DNA from: Rhizobium sp. ARZ01
GTDB lineage: Bacteria; Pseudomonadota; Alphaproteobacteria; Rhizobiales; Rhizobiaceae
Length of the DNA: 64,000 nt
Assembly (NCBI RefSeq): GCF_014851675.1
Contig: NZ_JACVAE010000001.1
Span: forward strand, 620,001 to 684,000
Direction: 5' to 3'
The notes under the pieces were generated by a model. That model was not told where the DNA came from. It searched no databases and saw nothing but the letters and a program-made list of their open reading frames with translations. The position numbers were made by a program, and so were the translations under genes. Positions 34,604 to 44,668 of this stretch are shown here, in pieces. Each line of letters opens with the position of its first letter. Positions within the stretch are counted from its first letter, which is position 1.

Positions 34604-35488
34604 ATGTTCAACGGGTCCATACCCGCTCTCGTCACCCCCTTCACCGAAAGCGGCGCGGTCGACGAAGCCGCCTTCGCCGATCATGTCGAGTGGCAGATCG
34701 CCGAAGGCAGCCACGGGCTGGTTCCCGTTGGGACCACGGGCGAATCCCCGACACTGTCGCACGACGAACACAAGCGCGTGATCGAGTTGTGCATCGAGGT
34801 GGCGGCGAAGCGGGTGCCGGTGATCGCCGGTGCCGGTTCCAACAACACGAAAGAGGCGATCGAACTCGCCGAGCACGCCGAGAAGGCGGGCGCCGACGCC
34901 ATCCTGGTGGTTACGCCCTACTATAACAAGCCGACCCAGAAGGGCTTGTTTGCGCATTTCGCGGCGATTGCCGAGGCGGTGAAGCTGCCGATCGTCATTT
35001 ACAACATTCCCGGCCGTTCGGTTGTCGACATGACGCCTGAGACGATGGGCGCGCTGGCCAAGGCCTTTCCGACGATCGTCGGCGTCAAGGATGCCACCGG
35101 CAAGATCGAGCGGGTGTCCGAGCAGCGCATCGCCTGCGGCAAGGATTTTGTCCAGCTTTCCGGCGAGGATGCCACCGCGCTCGGCTTTAACGCCCACGGC
35201 GGGGTCGGTTGCATCTCGGTGACGGCAAATGTGGCCCCCCGGCTTTGTGCCGAGTTCCAGAAAACCATGCTCGCAGGCGACTACGCGAAGGCGCTTGAGT
35301 ACCAGGATCGTCTGATGCCGTTGCACAAGGCGATCTTCATGGAGCCGGGCGTTTGCGGTGCAAAGTATGCGCTTAATCGCGTACGCGGCATGAACCGCGC
35401 CGTGCGTTCCCCGCTGCTTTCGACGCTCGAGCCTTCGACTGAGGCGGCACTGGACGCAGCGCTCCGGCACGCGGCCCTTTTGAACTGA
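34604..35488 (+). CDS. dapA: 4-hydroxy-tetrahydrodipicolinate synthase
   Basis: A 294-residue class I aldolase that condenses pyruvate with aspartate semialdehyde, the first committed step to meso-diaminopimelate and lysine. All key residues are in place: T44/T45 in [12 protein letters not shown]133 and R138 in [10 protein letters not shown], and the Schiff-base lysine K162 in [15 protein letters not shown] is 7 bases before the ATG. smpB follows after 8 bases and is probably co-transcribed. Confidence 0.97.
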   Translation: MFNGSIPALVTPFTESGAVDEAAFADHVEWQIAEGSHGLVPVGTTGESPTLSHDEHKRVIELCIEVAAKRVPVIAGAGSNNTKEAIELAEHAEKAGADAILVVTPYYNKPTQKGLFAHFAAIAEAVKLPIVIYNIPGRSVVDMTPETMGALAKAFPTIVGVKDATGKIERVSEQRIACGKDFVQLSGEDATALGFNAHGGVGCISVTANVAPRLCAEFQKTMLAGDYAKALEYQDRLMPLHKAIFMEPGVCGAKYALNRVRGMNRAVRSPLLSTLEPSTEAALDAALRHAALLN

Positions 35489-35496
35489 GGCTGACA

Positions 35497-35976
35497 ATGG
35501 CGACCAAGGCCAAGCCCACGACGGTCAAGAAGATCGTGGCGGAAAACCGAAAAGCCCGCTTCAACTACGAGATCGTGGATACCTGCGAGGCCGGTCTGGT
35601 GCTAACCGGAACGGAGGTCAAGTCCTTGCGGGAAGGTAAGGCCAACATCGCCGAATCTTACGCGTCCGACGAGGACGGCGAGATCTGGCTCATCAATTCC
35701 TATCTGCCGGAATACCTGCAGGCGAACCGCTTCAACCACGAGACGCGCCGCCGCCGCAAACTCCTGCTCTCCAAGCGTGAGATGCATCGGTTACAGAACG
35801 CGGTCAACCGCGAGGGCATGACGCTGGTGCCCCTGAAAATCTATTTCAACGATCGCGGCCGCGCCAAGATGGAGCTGGCGCTCGCCAAGGGCAAGAAGCT
35901 GCACGACAAGCGCGAGACCGCAAAGGAGCGCGACTGGAATCGCCAGAAAAGCCGGTTGTTGAAGGACCGCGGCTAA
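35497..35976 (+). CDS. smpB: SsrA-binding protein
   Basis: A 159-residue basic protein of the usual SmpB length. It binds tmRNA and brings it to stalled ribosomes. Family segments are [40 protein letters not shown] and the basic C-terminal tail [20 protein letters not shown], which enters the decoding site. It follows dapA by 8 bases. No tmRNA gene is seen nearby. Confidence 0.97.
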   Translation: MATKAKPTTVKKIVAENRKARFNYEIVDTCEAGLVLTGTEVKSLREGKANIAESYASDEDGEIWLINSYLPEYLQANRFNHETRRRRKLLLSKREMHRLQNAVNREGMTLVPLKIYFNDRGRAKMELALAKGKKLHDKRETAKERDWNRQKSRLLKDRG

Positions 35977-36214
35977 GCGCAAAGGCTTGGGCGCCAGTTG
36001 GCCGGTAGCAACGCCGATATTGAACTCAGCTACACAGGCCAGGTCCTGCCCCCAGCCCGCGAAAGCGGGAGAGGGAAGAGCGGTGCGGCCTGCTACTCAA
36101 CGTGTAGGTGCCAGCAGCCGGAGATGAGGGGCCATACGTCCGCTAACACGGCAAAATAAGCCCAAGCCTTGACCGGGTAACCCGATCAGGCTGCCCCTGC
36201 TTTCTGCTATGGGA

Positions 36215-36628
36215 TCAAAACTGCTGATAGAGCTTTGCTATCAGGGATTCCTGCACGGCCGGTAGCGGGGCACCCGCCGTCGACGGCGCAGCCGCATCGC
36301 GCGTCGCTGCTGGCGCCATCAATGATGACAGCAGTGACGAAAGCTGGGTGCTCTCCATGCCCAGTCGGCTCTGGGATACGCTGCTATCGGCGACGCTTTG
36401 TGTCGACGACGTCGAAGTATCGCTGCCAGATGGCCGTCCGTTAGGGCGGTAGAGGAAGGAAAAGCTGTCGTCATCCTCGAACGGATCGGAGACCGAGGGA
36501 AGCGGCTGGGCAGGCGACAGCGCGGCGAGTGCGGCAACGGCGGCTTCCGTGCGCGTGGTGATGGCCTGTGCCCGACCGGCTGAAACCTGGTGGGCGGCCC
36601 CGTTGATGTTCGATAGTGCGCTCAGCAT
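36215..36628 (-). CDS. Hypothetical protein, Ser/Ala-rich, 137 aa
   Basis: A 137-residue, low-complexity protein rich in Ala, Ser and Pro. The N-terminal 40 residues look helical (NGAAHQVSAGRAQAITTRTE, AAVAALAALS), the middle is acidic and Ser-rich (DPFEDDDSFSFLYRPNGRPS), and the C-terminus is again helical (ESLIAKLYQQF). No signal peptide or known domain is seen. AGGAG lies 12 bases before the ATG, an unusually long spacing. Its open frame over shadows and its distinct ends favour a real gene. Confidence 0.5.
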   Translation of the reverse strand: MLSALSNINGAAHQVSAGRAQAITTRTEAAVAALAALSPAQPLPSVSDPFEDDDSFSFLYRPNGRPSGSDTSTSSTQSVADSSVSQSRLGMESTQLSSLLSSLMAPAATRDAAAPSTAGAPLPAVQESLIAKLYQQF

Positions 36629-36770
36629 TCCCTGACGTATCTCCTGCGTCCAGGGTTCTCGTTACCAGCATTCCGTTGAGAAAAGTTGAGCGGTTTCAGT
36701 CGGATTTTATTGCAATTCGAATGATCCCGGGTCGTTTCCGTCCCGGGATAAGTGCGGCTGACCGCTGTGT

Positions 36771-37349
36771 TCAGGTGGTCACCTCGTCCGCCGGGTGATC
36801 GGTCGCCCTTGCCGGACGCTCGGAAGGATCGCGGCCGATTTCCGCCTTCAACGTGACAAGGTCGATGAAGTAGTCGGCCTGACGGCGCAGGTCGTCTGCG
36901 ATCATCGGCGGCTGCGTCGACAGCGTCGACACGACAGAGACCTTGCGACCCTTGCGTTGCAGGGCCTCCACCAGCGTGGTGAAGTCGCCGTCGCCGGAGA
37001 AGATCACCAGATGATCGACGGTCTCGGACTGCTCCATGGCGTCGATCGCAAGCTCGATGTCCATGTTGCCCTTGATCTTGCGGCGGCCGAGCGAGTCGGT
37101 GAACTCCTTGGCCGGCTTGGTCACGACCTTGTAGCCGTTGTAGTCGAGCCAATCGATCAGGGGACGGATCGAGGAGTATTCCTGATCCTCTATGAGCGCG
37201 GTGTAGTAGTAGGCGCGCAGCAAATAGCCGCGCTTCTGGAAGGCCTTTAACAGCTTGCGGTAGTCAATGTCGAAGCCGAGCGTGCGCGAAGCAGCGTAGA
37301 GATTGGCGCCGTCGATGAAGAGTGCGATCTTTTCGCGGGGATCAAACAT
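36771..37349 (-). CDS. NYN domain (LabA/DUF88) putative ribonuclease
   Basis: A 192-residue NYN/PIN-like nuclease-fold protein. The acidic metal-site motifs are visible: IALFIDGANLYAASRTLG near the N-terminus, KGNMDIELAIDAME in the middle and HLVIFSGDGDFTTLVEALQR with GDGDF. The YIDLVTLKAEIGRD region closes the fold. Family members are thought to act on RNA. The gene lies divergent from rpoZ with 330 bases between the starts, in a neighbourhood of translation and stringent-response genes. Confidence 0.88.
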   Translation of the reverse strand: MFDPREKIALFIDGANLYAASRTLGFDIDYRKLLKAFQKRGYLLRAYYYTALIEDQEYSSIRPLIDWLDYNGYKVVTKPAKEFTDSLGRRKIKGNMDIELAIDAMEQSETVDHLVIFSGDGDFTTLVEALQRKGRKVSVVSTLSTQPPMIADDLRRQADYFIDLVTLKAEIGRDPSERPARATDHPADEVTT

Positions 37350-37679
37350 TCAGCCGTATCCTTTTACCGAAAGCGCTTGAAAAATCTGGACGAGTCGGAC
37401 GCGGTTAAGCATTTCCGGATCACAAACATTAAGAAGCGATCATATACGCGATTTAGGTCAGGGCCTAGAATTTTCCAAGCAAACGCAGGTTGAAAGCGGC
37501 GAATTTGTGATCGGATCGGCGTTTGCGTTGTGGAAGACGATTTGGGCCGCCCGTGGCGCCCTACGGCGCGTCGATTCCGGGCAGAGGCAGAGGAGCGGCT
37601 AAGGAAAAACTTGAATTTGCGGCCCATTGATTGTATCGGGCATGCAAACCCCGAAATTCTCGACCGCAAAGGACAGGCA

Positions 37680-38084
37680 ATGGCCCGTGTCACAGTTGAA
37701 GACTGCATCGACAAGGTAGACAACCGCTTCGAGCTGGTTCTTCTCGCAAGCCACCGTGCGCGCCTCATCTCGCAGGGCGCTGCCATCACCGTCGATCGCG
37801 ACAACGACAAGAACCCGGTCGTTGCGCTGCGCGAGATCGCCGACGAGACGCTCTCGCCGGGCGACCTCAAGGAAGACTTGATCCACTCGCTGCAGAAGCA
37901 TGTCGAAGTGGACGAGCCGGAGCCCGATGCAGCTTCCATTGCTGCCGACGAAGCTGCCGGTTTCGTGGTCGCGGAAGACGAAGATGACCAGCCGGAGGTC
38001 GTCACCTTCGACCGCATGTCCGAGGAAGAACTGCTCGCCGGCATCGAGGGCCTTGTTCCCCCGGAGAAGAGCGACGACTATTGA
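37680..38084 (+). CDS. rpoZ: RNA polymerase omega subunit
   Basis: A 134-residue omega subunit. The N-terminal 70 residues are the conserved domain ([40 protein letters not shown]); the acidic tail ([20 protein letters not shown]) is the longer form found in Rhizobiales. It helps assemble the polymerase and, with beta', forms a ppGpp site, which suits its place just upstream of rsh. AAAGGA precedes the ATG at 37680; the frame extends upstream from there but is not conserved. Confidence 0.97.
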   Translation: MARVTVEDCIDKVDNRFELVLLASHRARLISQGAAITVDRDNDKNPVVALREIADETLSPGDLKEDLIHSLQKHVEVDEPEPDAASIAADEAAGFVVAEDEDDQPEVVTFDRMSEEELLAGIEGLVPPEKSDDY

Positions 38085-38117
38085 TGAAGGACTAGCCGTG
38101 TCTGGTCAGTGAAGTGC

Positions 38118-38149
38118 AGTGCGCCGTCCTTACGATCGGCGCACTTTTT
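38118..38149 (+). terminator. Terminator between rpoZ and rsh
   Basis: A 9-bp stem AGTGCGCCG/CGGCGCACT with a 10-base loop, followed by TTTTT. It suggests that rsh has its own promoter. Confidence 0.85.
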
Positions 38150-38274
38150 CGTTGTAGGCGTATGATCGCGAATTTCAGTGTCGATTTTCGGATCGGATTG
38201 TGCGCAGATTCAAAATGTTACTGCGTCCTGAGCCTGTCCGGTCGGACGTGCGGCGCAGTAGGAGTGACAGCCGG

Positions 38275-40506
38275 ATGATGCGCCAATATGAACTCGTCGA
38301 GCGGGTTCAGAAGTACAAGCCCGATGCGAACGAGGCCCTGCTGAACAAGGCCTACGTCTACGCCATGCAGAAACATGGCCAGCAGAAGCGGGCAAGCGGC
38401 GACCCCTATATCTCCCATCCGCTCGAGGTGGCGGCCATCCTGACGGATATGAAGCTCGACGAGTCGACCATCGCGGTCGCTCTCCTGCACGATACGATCG
38501 AGGATACGACGGCAACCCGCGCCGAGATCGACGAGCTCTTCGGTGAGGACATCGGCGCACTTGTCGAGGGCCTCACGAAGATCAAGAAGCTCGACCTCGT
38601 CACCAAGAAGGCCAAGCAGGCGGAAAACCTGCGCAAGCTCTTGCTGGCGATCTCCGACGACGTGCGCGTGCTGCTCGTCAAGCTTGCCGACCGCCTCCAC
38701 AACATGCGCACGCTCGACCATATGTCGGCCGAGAAGAAGGCGCGCATTTCCGAGGAGACGATGGACATCTATGCGCCGCTCGCCGGCCGCATGGGCATGC
38801 AGGACATGCGCGAGGAACTGGAAGACCTCGCCTTCCGCCACATCAATCCCGAAGCCTACGAGACGGTCACCCGCCGGCTCGCGGAGATGTCGCAGCGCAA
38901 CGAGGGCCTCATTCGCAAAATCGAGGCGGAGCTTGGCGAACTGCTGGTTGCCAACGGGCTGACGACGGCCGTCGTCAGGGGGCGGCAGAAGAAGCCCTAT
39001 TCGGTGTTCCGCAAGATGCAGTCGAAGTCGCTCTCCTTCGAGCAGTTGTCGGACGTCTATGCCTTCCGCATCCTGGTCGACGACGCTCCCTCCTGCTATC
39101 GCGCGCTCGGCATCGTGCACACGCGCTGGCGTGTCGTGCCGGGGCGTTTCAAGGACTACATCTCGACGCCAAAGCAGAACGATTACCAGTCGATCCACAC
39201 CACGATCATCGGCCCGTCGCGCCAGCGCATCGAGCTGCAGATCCGCACGAAGCGCATGCATGATATCGCCGAATACGGCATCGCCGCCCATGCGCTCTAC
39301 AAGGACGGACATGTGAACGGCAACGGCAACGGCGACAAGAACGCGCTGCCGTCCAACGCCTATTCGATGCTGCGCCGTACGATCGAATCGCTGGCTGAAG
39401 GCGACAATCCCGAGGAATTCCTCGAACACACGAAGCTCGAACTGTTTCAGGACCAGGTGTTCTGCTTTACCCCCAAGGGGCAGCTGATCACGCTGCCGAG
39501 AGGCGCAACGCCGATCGATTTCGCCTATGCCGTCCACACGAACATCGGCGATACCTGTGTGGGCGCGAAGATCAACGGGCGCATTATGCCGCTCGTCACC
39601 CGCCTGAACAATGGCGATGAGGTCGAAATCATCCGCTCCGGCATCCAGGTGCCGCCACCGGCCTGGGAAGAGATCGTCGTCACCGGCAAGGCGCGTGCAG
39701 CGATCCGCAGGGCAACGCGCGCGGCTGTGCGCAAGCAATACTCCGGGCTCGGCTATCGCATTATCGAGCGCACCTTCGATCGGGCGGGCAAGACCTTCTC
39801 GCGCGACGCCCTGAAGCCGGTCCTGCATCGTCTCGGCCACAAGGAGGTCGAGGATGCGATCGCCGCGGTGGGCCGCGGAGAACTCTCCTCCCTCGATGTG
39901 CTGCGCGCGGTCTTTCCCGATCATCAGGACGAACGGGTGACCGTGAAACCCAACCAGGAGGAGGGTTGGTTTCCGATGCGCAGCGCCGCCGGCATGGTGT
40001 TCAAGCTGCCGGGCAAGTCGAAAGCGCAAGTCGATGCGGCGATGGGGGCAGGGCCGGAGGCGCTGCCCATCCGGGGGCTTTCCGGCAACGCCGAGGTGCA
40101 TTTCTCAGAAGGCGGCGCAGTCCCCGGCGATCGCATCGTCGGCATTATGGAAAAGGACAAGGGCATCACGATCTATCCGATCCAGTCGCCGGCGCTGCAG
40201 AAATTCGATGACGAGCCGGAGCGCTGGATCGATGTCCGCTGGGACCTCGACGAGGCCAACAACACCCGCTTCATGGCGCGCATCCTGATCAATCAGTTGA
40301 ACGAGCCCGGGTCGCTTGCGGAGGTGACGCAGGTGATCGCCACCGGCGACGTCAACATCCGTTCGATGTCGATGACGCGTGTGGCCGCCGACTTCACCGA
40401 GGTACAGATGGACCTTGAGGTGTGGGACCTTCGCCAGCTGAACCAGATCATCAGTCAGATCAAGGAACTGCACTGCGTTTCTACGGTGAACCGCGTGTTC
40501 GCGTAG
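38275..40506 (+). CDS. relA: Bifunctional (p)ppGpp synthetase/hydrolase, RelA/SpoT homolog
   Basis: A 743-residue long RSH protein. In order: HD hydrolase domain (HPLEVAAILTDMKLDEST, the HDTIEDT motif, KLADRLHNMRTLDHM), synthetase domain with RFKDYISTPKQNDYQSIHT, TGS domain (FCFTPKGQLITLPRGATPID), a helical middle and a C-terminal ACT domain (LINQLNEPGSLAEVTQVIAT). Both catalytic halves look intact, so it should make and break (p)ppGpp. It controls the stringent response, and in rhizobia also symbiosis and exopolysaccharide. ATG 38275 with AGGAG upstream is used; the frame could start at 38200. Confidence 0.94.
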   Translation: MMRQYELVERVQKYKPDANEALLNKAYVYAMQKHGQQKRASGDPYISHPLEVAAILTDMKLDESTIAVALLHDTIEDTTATRAEIDELFGEDIGALVEGLTKIKKLDLVTKKAKQAENLRKLLLAISDDVRVLLVKLADRLHNMRTLDHMSAEKKARISEETMDIYAPLAGRMGMQDMREELEDLAFRHINPEAYETVTRRLAEMSQRNEGLIRKIEAELGELLVANGLTTAVVRGRQKKPYSVFRKMQSKSLSFEQLSDVYAFRILVDDAPSCYRALGIVHTRWRVVPGRFKDYISTPKQNDYQSIHTTIIGPSRQRIELQIRTKRMHDIAEYGIAAHALYKDGHVNGNGNGDKNALPSNAYSMLRRTIESLAEGDNPEEFLEHTKLELFQDQVFCFTPKGQLITLPRGATPIDFAYAVHTNIGDTCVGAKINGRIMPLVTRLNNGDEVEIIRSGIQVPPPAWEEIVVTGKARAAIRRATRAAVRKQYSGLGYRIIERTFDRAGKTFSRDALKPVLHRLGHKEVEDAIAAVGRGELSSLDVLRAVFPDHQDERVTVKPNQEEGWFPMRSAAGMVFKLPGKSKAQVDAAMGAGPEALPIRGLSGNAEVHFSEGGAVPGDRIVGIMEKDKGITIYPIQSPALQKFDDEPERWIDVRWDLDEANNTRFMARILINQLNEPGSLAEVTQVIATGDVNIRSMSMTRVAADFTEVQMDLEVWDLRQLNQIISQIKELHCVSTVNRVFA

Positions 40507-40690
40507 TCCGCACGTGTGCTTTCTATGCAGAAATTGCGCATCCTTGCCAAAATAAATGCAGGGATGCCTAGGTTTTGATCTTTCGATATGCGCTCTGTGC
40601 ATGTCTGGGATTTGTTACTAGCGCTGGTTGCTTCAGGTCGTTTTTCTTATCTCTTTGTTCGGGAGGGCAAAACCAAAAGGGGTTTAGCCA

Positions 40691-40843
40691 ATGTTGAAGC
40701 AGCTCAAGAATTTCACGCGCGCCCTGCGCCTGCCGACTTCCGCCGACCGCGAGGTGGCATATCTCAACGGCGCAGTCGACCGCATCGATCTCGAATATCG
40801 CCAGCGGCAGATCGACCGCGGCCTGTTCCGCAAGTACTACTAA
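40691..40843 (+). CDS. DUF3563 family small protein
   Basis: A 50-residue protein whose second half, SADREVAYLNGAVDRIDLEY then RQRQIDRGLFRKYY, matches the DUF3563 family of short alphaproteobacterial and other proteins of unknown function. It is charged and helical, with no signal peptide. AGGGG lies upstream of the ATG at 40691. A hairpin with an 8-bp stem GTGGCGCA/TGCGCCAC follows 15 bases after the stop, at 40858-40883. Confidence 0.8.
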   Translation: MLKQLKNFTRALRLPTSADREVAYLNGAVDRIDLEYRQRQIDRGLFRKYY

Positions 40844-41003
40844 GGTCCGCGACTTTCGTGGCGCAGCAGCTTGCGTGCGCCACTCCTCGGCATGCATTGC
40901 GCGACAGCGAGTTCGTTTTCTCTGAAACGAGCGCGCGCCAGCATGCTGTAGTTGCGCATTTTCCGCGATTTCGATTTTCGCGGATATGCGCTATGTCAGG
41001 CCT

Positions 41004-41576
41004 ATGTTGTTCCGACGCCGAAAACCGGCAACCTGGCGTGACCGGGTCCGTGAGTTCTTCTGGCCGCGAAAGGGCCTTAATCGACCGTTCCGTTACCTCG
41101 GAAAGCGGATCCTGAGGCTGTCCGCCTCACCGCACGCGGTTGCAATCGGCGTCGCCGCGGGCACATTGGCCGCCTTCACTCCCTTCCTGGGCTTGCATGT
41201 CGTCGTCGCGGTCGCGCTGGCCTATGCGCTGGCCGGCAACCTCGTGGCGGCAGCGCTTTCGACGGCCATCGCCAATCCGCTGACGCTTCCCTTCATCTGG
41301 GCCGGAACGTATGAGATGGGTGAACTAATGCTGGGGACCAATTCCAAAGACGGCGGCGCTCCCGTCGAGCTCGCGCATCTGTTCGACCCCCAAACCTTTC
41401 GCGATCTTTGGGGGCCGGTGCTGGAACCCATGCTCTTTGGCTCCCTCGCGCTCGGCTTGCCGGCGGCGATTGTAGCCTACGCCACGACACGCGTCGGTGT
41501 GGAGGTCTATCGGCGGCGGCGCCGAAAGCGTTTCGTTCGCCACCATGGGCAGGAAAGCTTGCCGCCGGCAGCCTGA
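41004..41576 (+). CDS. DUF2062 family membrane protein
   Basis: A 190-residue protein with a basic N-terminus and three hydrophobic stretches. The DUF2062 core is in SASPHAVAIGVAAGTLAAFT and PFLGLHVVVAVALAYALAGN followed by ANPLTLPFIWAGTYEMGELM. The family has no settled function. It lies between rsh and acpS; acpS follows after 48 bases. The ATG at 41004 (MLFRRRKPATWRDR) fits the family start better than 40986. Confidence 0.85.
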   Translation: MLFRRRKPATWRDRVREFFWPRKGLNRPFRYLGKRILRLSASPHAVAIGVAAGTLAAFTPFLGLHVVVAVALAYALAGNLVAAALSTAIANPLTLPFIWAGTYEMGELMLGTNSKDGGAPVELAHLFDPQTFRDLWGPVLEPMLFGSLALGLPAAIVAYATTRVGVEVYRRRRRKRFVRHHGQESLPPAA

Positions 41577-41624
41577 GGGACGCTCACGATTGCGCCGCGG
41601 CAGATCTGAACTGGAGAGACGTGC

Positions 41625-42035
41625 ATGATTATCGGTATCGGCAGCGACCTGATCGACATCCGGAGAGTGGAGAAGTCGCTTGAGCGCTTCGGCGAACGCT
41701 TCACGCACCGCTGCTTCACTGAAATCGAACGCAAAAAATCGGATGGCCGCAAAAACCGCGCAGCCTCCTATGCGAAGCGCTTCGCGGCCAAGGAGGCCTG
41801 TTCCAAGGCGCTCGGTACAGGGCTTGCGCAGGGCGTGTTCTGGAAGGACATGGGTGTCGTCAATCTGCCTGGCGGCAAGCCGACCATGCATCTCTCCGGC
41901 GGAGCAGGGGAGCGGCTGAAGGCGATGACGCCTGCCGGGCATGAAGCGCACATACACATCACCATTACCGACGACTTCCCGTTGGCCCAGGCATTCGTGA
42001 TCATCGAAGCGCTGCCCCTCGCCGGCCGCCCCTGA
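41625..42035 (+). CDS. acpS: Holo-[acyl-carrier-protein] synthase
   Basis: A 136-residue phosphopantetheinyl transferase that activates apo-ACP using CoA. The magnesium and CoA motifs are present: [20 protein letters not shown] with the Asp, and [18 protein letters not shown] with the catalytic glutamate. The central region HISLTHD-type is [20 protein letters not shown] here. It starts the acpS-lepB-rnc-era group. GGAGAG precedes the ATG. Confidence 0.96.
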   Translation: MIIGIGSDLIDIRRVEKSLERFGERFTHRCFTEIERKKSDGRKNRAASYAKRFAAKEACSKALGTGLAQGVFWKDMGVVNLPGGKPTMHLSGGAGERLKAMTPAGHEAHIHITITDDFPLAQAFVIIEALPLAGRP

Positions 42036-42137
42036 CGTGCGAAAGCTTGCCGTGCGTCATTTTTGCGGTCGCGATTTCAATTCGACCGAACATGCGCTAG
42101 AGAGGGCGCGGTCGTAGCACAAAAGGACAAAACAGGC

Positions 42138-42881
42138 GTGACAGAGAAGATCAAGAAGGCTGAAAGCGGCCTGTGGGAAAACGTCAAGGTCATCATACAG
42201 GCGCTCCTGCTCGCGGTCGTCATCCGAACCGTTCTGTTCCAGCCCTTCACGATTCCGTCGGGATCGATGATGCCGACGCTGCTTGTCGGCGACTATCTGT
42301 TCGTCAACAAGTTTTCCTACGGCTATTCCAAGTACTCGCTGCCGTTCTCGCCGGACCTGTTCTCCGGCCGCATCTTCGCAAGCGAGCCCGAGCGTGGCGA
42401 CATTGCAGTTTTCCGCTTTCCGCCGAACCCGGACATCGACTACATCAAGCGCGTGATCGGTCTTCCGGGCGACCGCATTCAGGTCCGCGACAGCGTGCTG
42501 TACATCAATGATAAGCCGGTGCCGCGCCAGCCGAACGGCTTCTTCCGCGCTGACGACCAATATGACACCGGCGAGAACATTCCCGTTTTCCGCGAGACGC
42601 TGGACAACGACGTCTCCTTCGACACGCTCGACACCCGTATCGGCACGGTCGGCGACAATACCCGCGAGTTCATCGTTCCCGAAGGCCACTACTTCATGAT
42701 GGGCGACAACCGGGACAATTCCGCGGACAGCCGTTTTGACGTCGGTTTCGTGCCCGCTGAGAATCTGATCGGCCGCGCCAGCCTGATCTTCTTTTCGCTC
42801 GGCAACGACACCGCCTTCCGTGAAGTCTGGAAGTGGCCGGCAAACCTGCGCTGGGATCGGCTCTTCAAGGTCGTCGAATGA
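42138..42881 (+). CDS. lepB: Signal peptidase I
   Basis: A 247-residue inner-membrane protease with a single N-terminal anchor (VKVIIQALLLAVVIRTVLFQ). The catalytic serine is in PFTIPSGSMMPTLLVGDYLF and the general-base lysine in DIDYIKRVIGLPGDRIQV. The downstream box GHYFMMGDNRDNSADSRF is complete. It removes signal peptides of secreted proteins. A GTG start at 42138 is chosen because AAAGGA lies upstream and family members begin with MTEKIKKAESGLWENVK; the ATG at 42063 would add a non-conserved leader. Its stop overlaps the rnc start (ATGA). Confidence 0.95.
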   Translation: MTEKIKKAESGLWENVKVIIQALLLAVVIRTVLFQPFTIPSGSMMPTLLVGDYLFVNKFSYGYSKYSLPFSPDLFSGRIFASEPERGDIAVFRFPPNPDIDYIKRVIGLPGDRIQVRDSVLYINDKPVPRQPNGFFRADDQYDTGENIPVFRETLDNDVSFDTLDTRIGTVGDNTREFIVPEGHYFMMGDNRDNSADSRFDVGFVPAENLIGRASLIFFSLGNDTAFREVWKWPANLRWDRLFKVVE

Positions 42882-43591
42882 AATCGGCGAAGCCGCTGAA
42901 CGAGGAAAACCGCCTCCGCTTGGAGGCGGCGATCGGCTATGCCTTCACAAGCAAGGAGCGGCTTGACCGGGCGATTACCCACGCCAGTGCCCGGCCGGCC
43001 AAAGGCAGCAACTACGAGCGGCTTGAGTTCCTGGGTGACCGGGTGCTCGGCCTTTGCGTCGCCGAGCTGCTCTTTCAGACTTTTCGCGAAGCGAGCGAGG
43101 GTGAACTCTCGGTGCGTCTCAACCAACTGGTCAGCGCCGAGACCTGCGCCAAGGTTGCCGACGAACTCGGCCTGCACCAGTTCATTCGAACCGGTCAGGA
43201 TGTCAAGAAATTGACCGGCAAGCCGATGTTGAACGTAAGGGCCGATGTGGTGGAGGCGCTGATCGGGGCAATCTATCTTGACGGCGGCCTGGAAGCGGCG
43301 AGGGGCTTCATCCTGCGCAACTGGCAGAACCGGGCGAAAGCAGAGCATGGTGGCCGGCGCGACGCCAAGACCGAACTGCAGGAGTGGGCGCATGCCAACT
43401 TCGCCACGACGCCAGTCTACCGCATAGACGGACGCTCCGGCCCGGATCACGATCCCCGTTTCACGGTCACGGTGGAGATCGCAGGCGTGATGCCGGCAAC
43501 CGGTACCGAGCGCTCCAAGCGGGCGGCCGAGCAGGTGGCGGCGCAGAATGTCCTGGAGCGAGAAGGTATTTGGCGGAAGACCGATATTTGA
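42878..43591 (+). CDS. rnc: Ribonuclease III
   Basis: A 237-residue enzyme: the N-terminal RNase III domain with the signature NYERLEFLGDRVLGLCVAEL and the second metal ligand region VRADVVEALIGAIYLDGG, then a double-stranded RNA-binding domain (residues about 160-230; DAKTELQEWAHANFATTPVY, SKRAAEQVAAQNVLERE). It processes rRNA precursors and other structured RNA. Translation is coupled to lepB through the ATGA overlap. Confidence 0.97.
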   Translation: MKSAKPLNEENRLRLEAAIGYAFTSKERLDRAITHASARPAKGSNYERLEFLGDRVLGLCVAELLFQTFREASEGELSVRLNQLVSAETCAKVADELGLHQFIRTGQDVKKLTGKPMLNVRADVVEALIGAIYLDGGLEAARGFILRNWQNRAKAEHGGRRDAKTELQEWAHANFATTPVYRIDGRSGPDHDPRFTVTVEIAGVMPATGTERSKRAAEQVAAQNVLEREGIWRKTDI

Positions 43592-43722
43592 GCCAACCGC
43601 GCCGCGCGCCCTGAAAGTAGACGGCGCGGGTTCGCGAAACAACTCCCGAAATGATTTGAGTGCGGCTGCGACCTGTGCGCATCATGCGACAGACAGTGAG
43701 CTGCAAGAGCAATGGAACGATC

Positions 43723-44658
43723 ATGACAGAACAAGAACAAGAACACGACGTCGCCGACACCGGCAGCTCGACCCGTTCCGGCTTCGTGGCGCTGATCGGC
43801 GCGACCAATGCGGGGAAGTCGACGCTGGTCAACCGGCTGGTCGGCGCCAAAGTCTCGATCGTCAGCCACAAGGTGCAGACGACACGGGCGATCGTGCGCG
43901 GTATTGCCATCCACGATAACGCCCAGATCGTCTTCATGGATACGCCCGGTATTTTCAAGCCGCGCCGGAGGCTCGACCGCGCCATGGTCACGACCGCCTG
44001 GGGTGGCGCGAAGGACGCGGACCAGATCATGTTCCTGATCGACAGCGAGCGGGGCCTGAAGGGTGACGCGGAGAAGATTCTCGAAGCGCTGAAGGAAGTG
44101 CACCAGCCGAAAATCCTCGTGCTCAACAAGATCGACCGGGTCTCCCCGGAGGATCTGTTGAAGCTGGCGAAGGCTGCAAACGATGTCGTGCCATTCGAGC
44201 GGACTTTCATGATTTCGGCGTTGAACGGGTCCGGCTGCAAAGACGCGATGGATTATCTGGCGAAGGCGTTGCCGGAAGGTCCCTGGTACTATCCCGAGGA
44301 CCAGATTTCCGACCTGCCGATGCGCCAGCTTGCTGCCGAGATTACCCGCGAAAAGCTGTTCCTGCGTTTGCACCAGGAGCTTCCCTATTCCTCGCACGTC
44401 GAGACGGAGAAGTGGGAGGAGCGCAAGGACGGGTCCGTCCGCATCGAGCAGGTGATCTATGTCGAGCGCGACAGCCAGAAGAAGATTGCACTCGGCAAGA
44501 ACGGCGAGGCAATCAAGGCCATCTCCATGGCCTCGCGCAAGGAGCTGTCCGAGATCCTCGAACAGCCGGTGCACCTGTTTCTGTTCGTCAAGGTTCGCGA
44601 GAACTGGGGCGACGACCCGGAGCGTTTCCGGGAAATGGGCCTCGAATTCCCGCGATAG
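43723..44658 (+). CDS. era: GTPase Era
   Basis: A 311-residue GTPase with a KH domain. G motifs are G1 GATNAGKST, G3 DTPG (in VFMDTPGIFKPRRRL) and G4 NKID (LVLNKIDRVS). The C-terminal KH part has VEKWEERKDG-type sequence and KKIALGKNGEAIKAISMASR. It helps mature the 30S subunit through the 3' end of 16S rRNA. A short N-terminal acidic extension (TEQEQEHDVADTGSS) is specific to this group. It is the last gene of the acpS-lepB-rnc-era series, and recO, often found next, lies 13 kb away. Confidence 0.96.
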   Translation: MTEQEQEHDVADTGSSTRSGFVALIGATNAGKSTLVNRLVGAKVSIVSHKVQTTRAIVRGIAIHDNAQIVFMDTPGIFKPRRRLDRAMVTTAWGGAKDADQIMFLIDSERGLKGDAEKILEALKEVHQPKILVLNKIDRVSPEDLLKLAKAANDVVPFERTFMISALNGSGCKDAMDYLAKALPEGPWYYPEDQISDLPMRQLAAEITREKLFLRLHQELPYSSHVETEKWEERKDGSVRIEQVIYVERDSQKKIALGKNGEAIKAISMASRKELSEILEQPVHLFLFVKVRENWGDDPERFREMGLEFPR

Positions 44659-44668
44659 CCGTGACGCC

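Noticed and set aside
35977..36214. Search for tmRNA or another RNA gene after smpB
   Set aside because: No tmRNA-like acceptor end or tag reading frame is visible; only a short CCCGC-GAAA-GCGGG hairpin of the common intergenic kind.
38218..40101. A long minus-strand frame opposite rsh
   Set aside because: It is the shadow of the conserved RelA/SpoT coding sequence; no homology-like features are seen.
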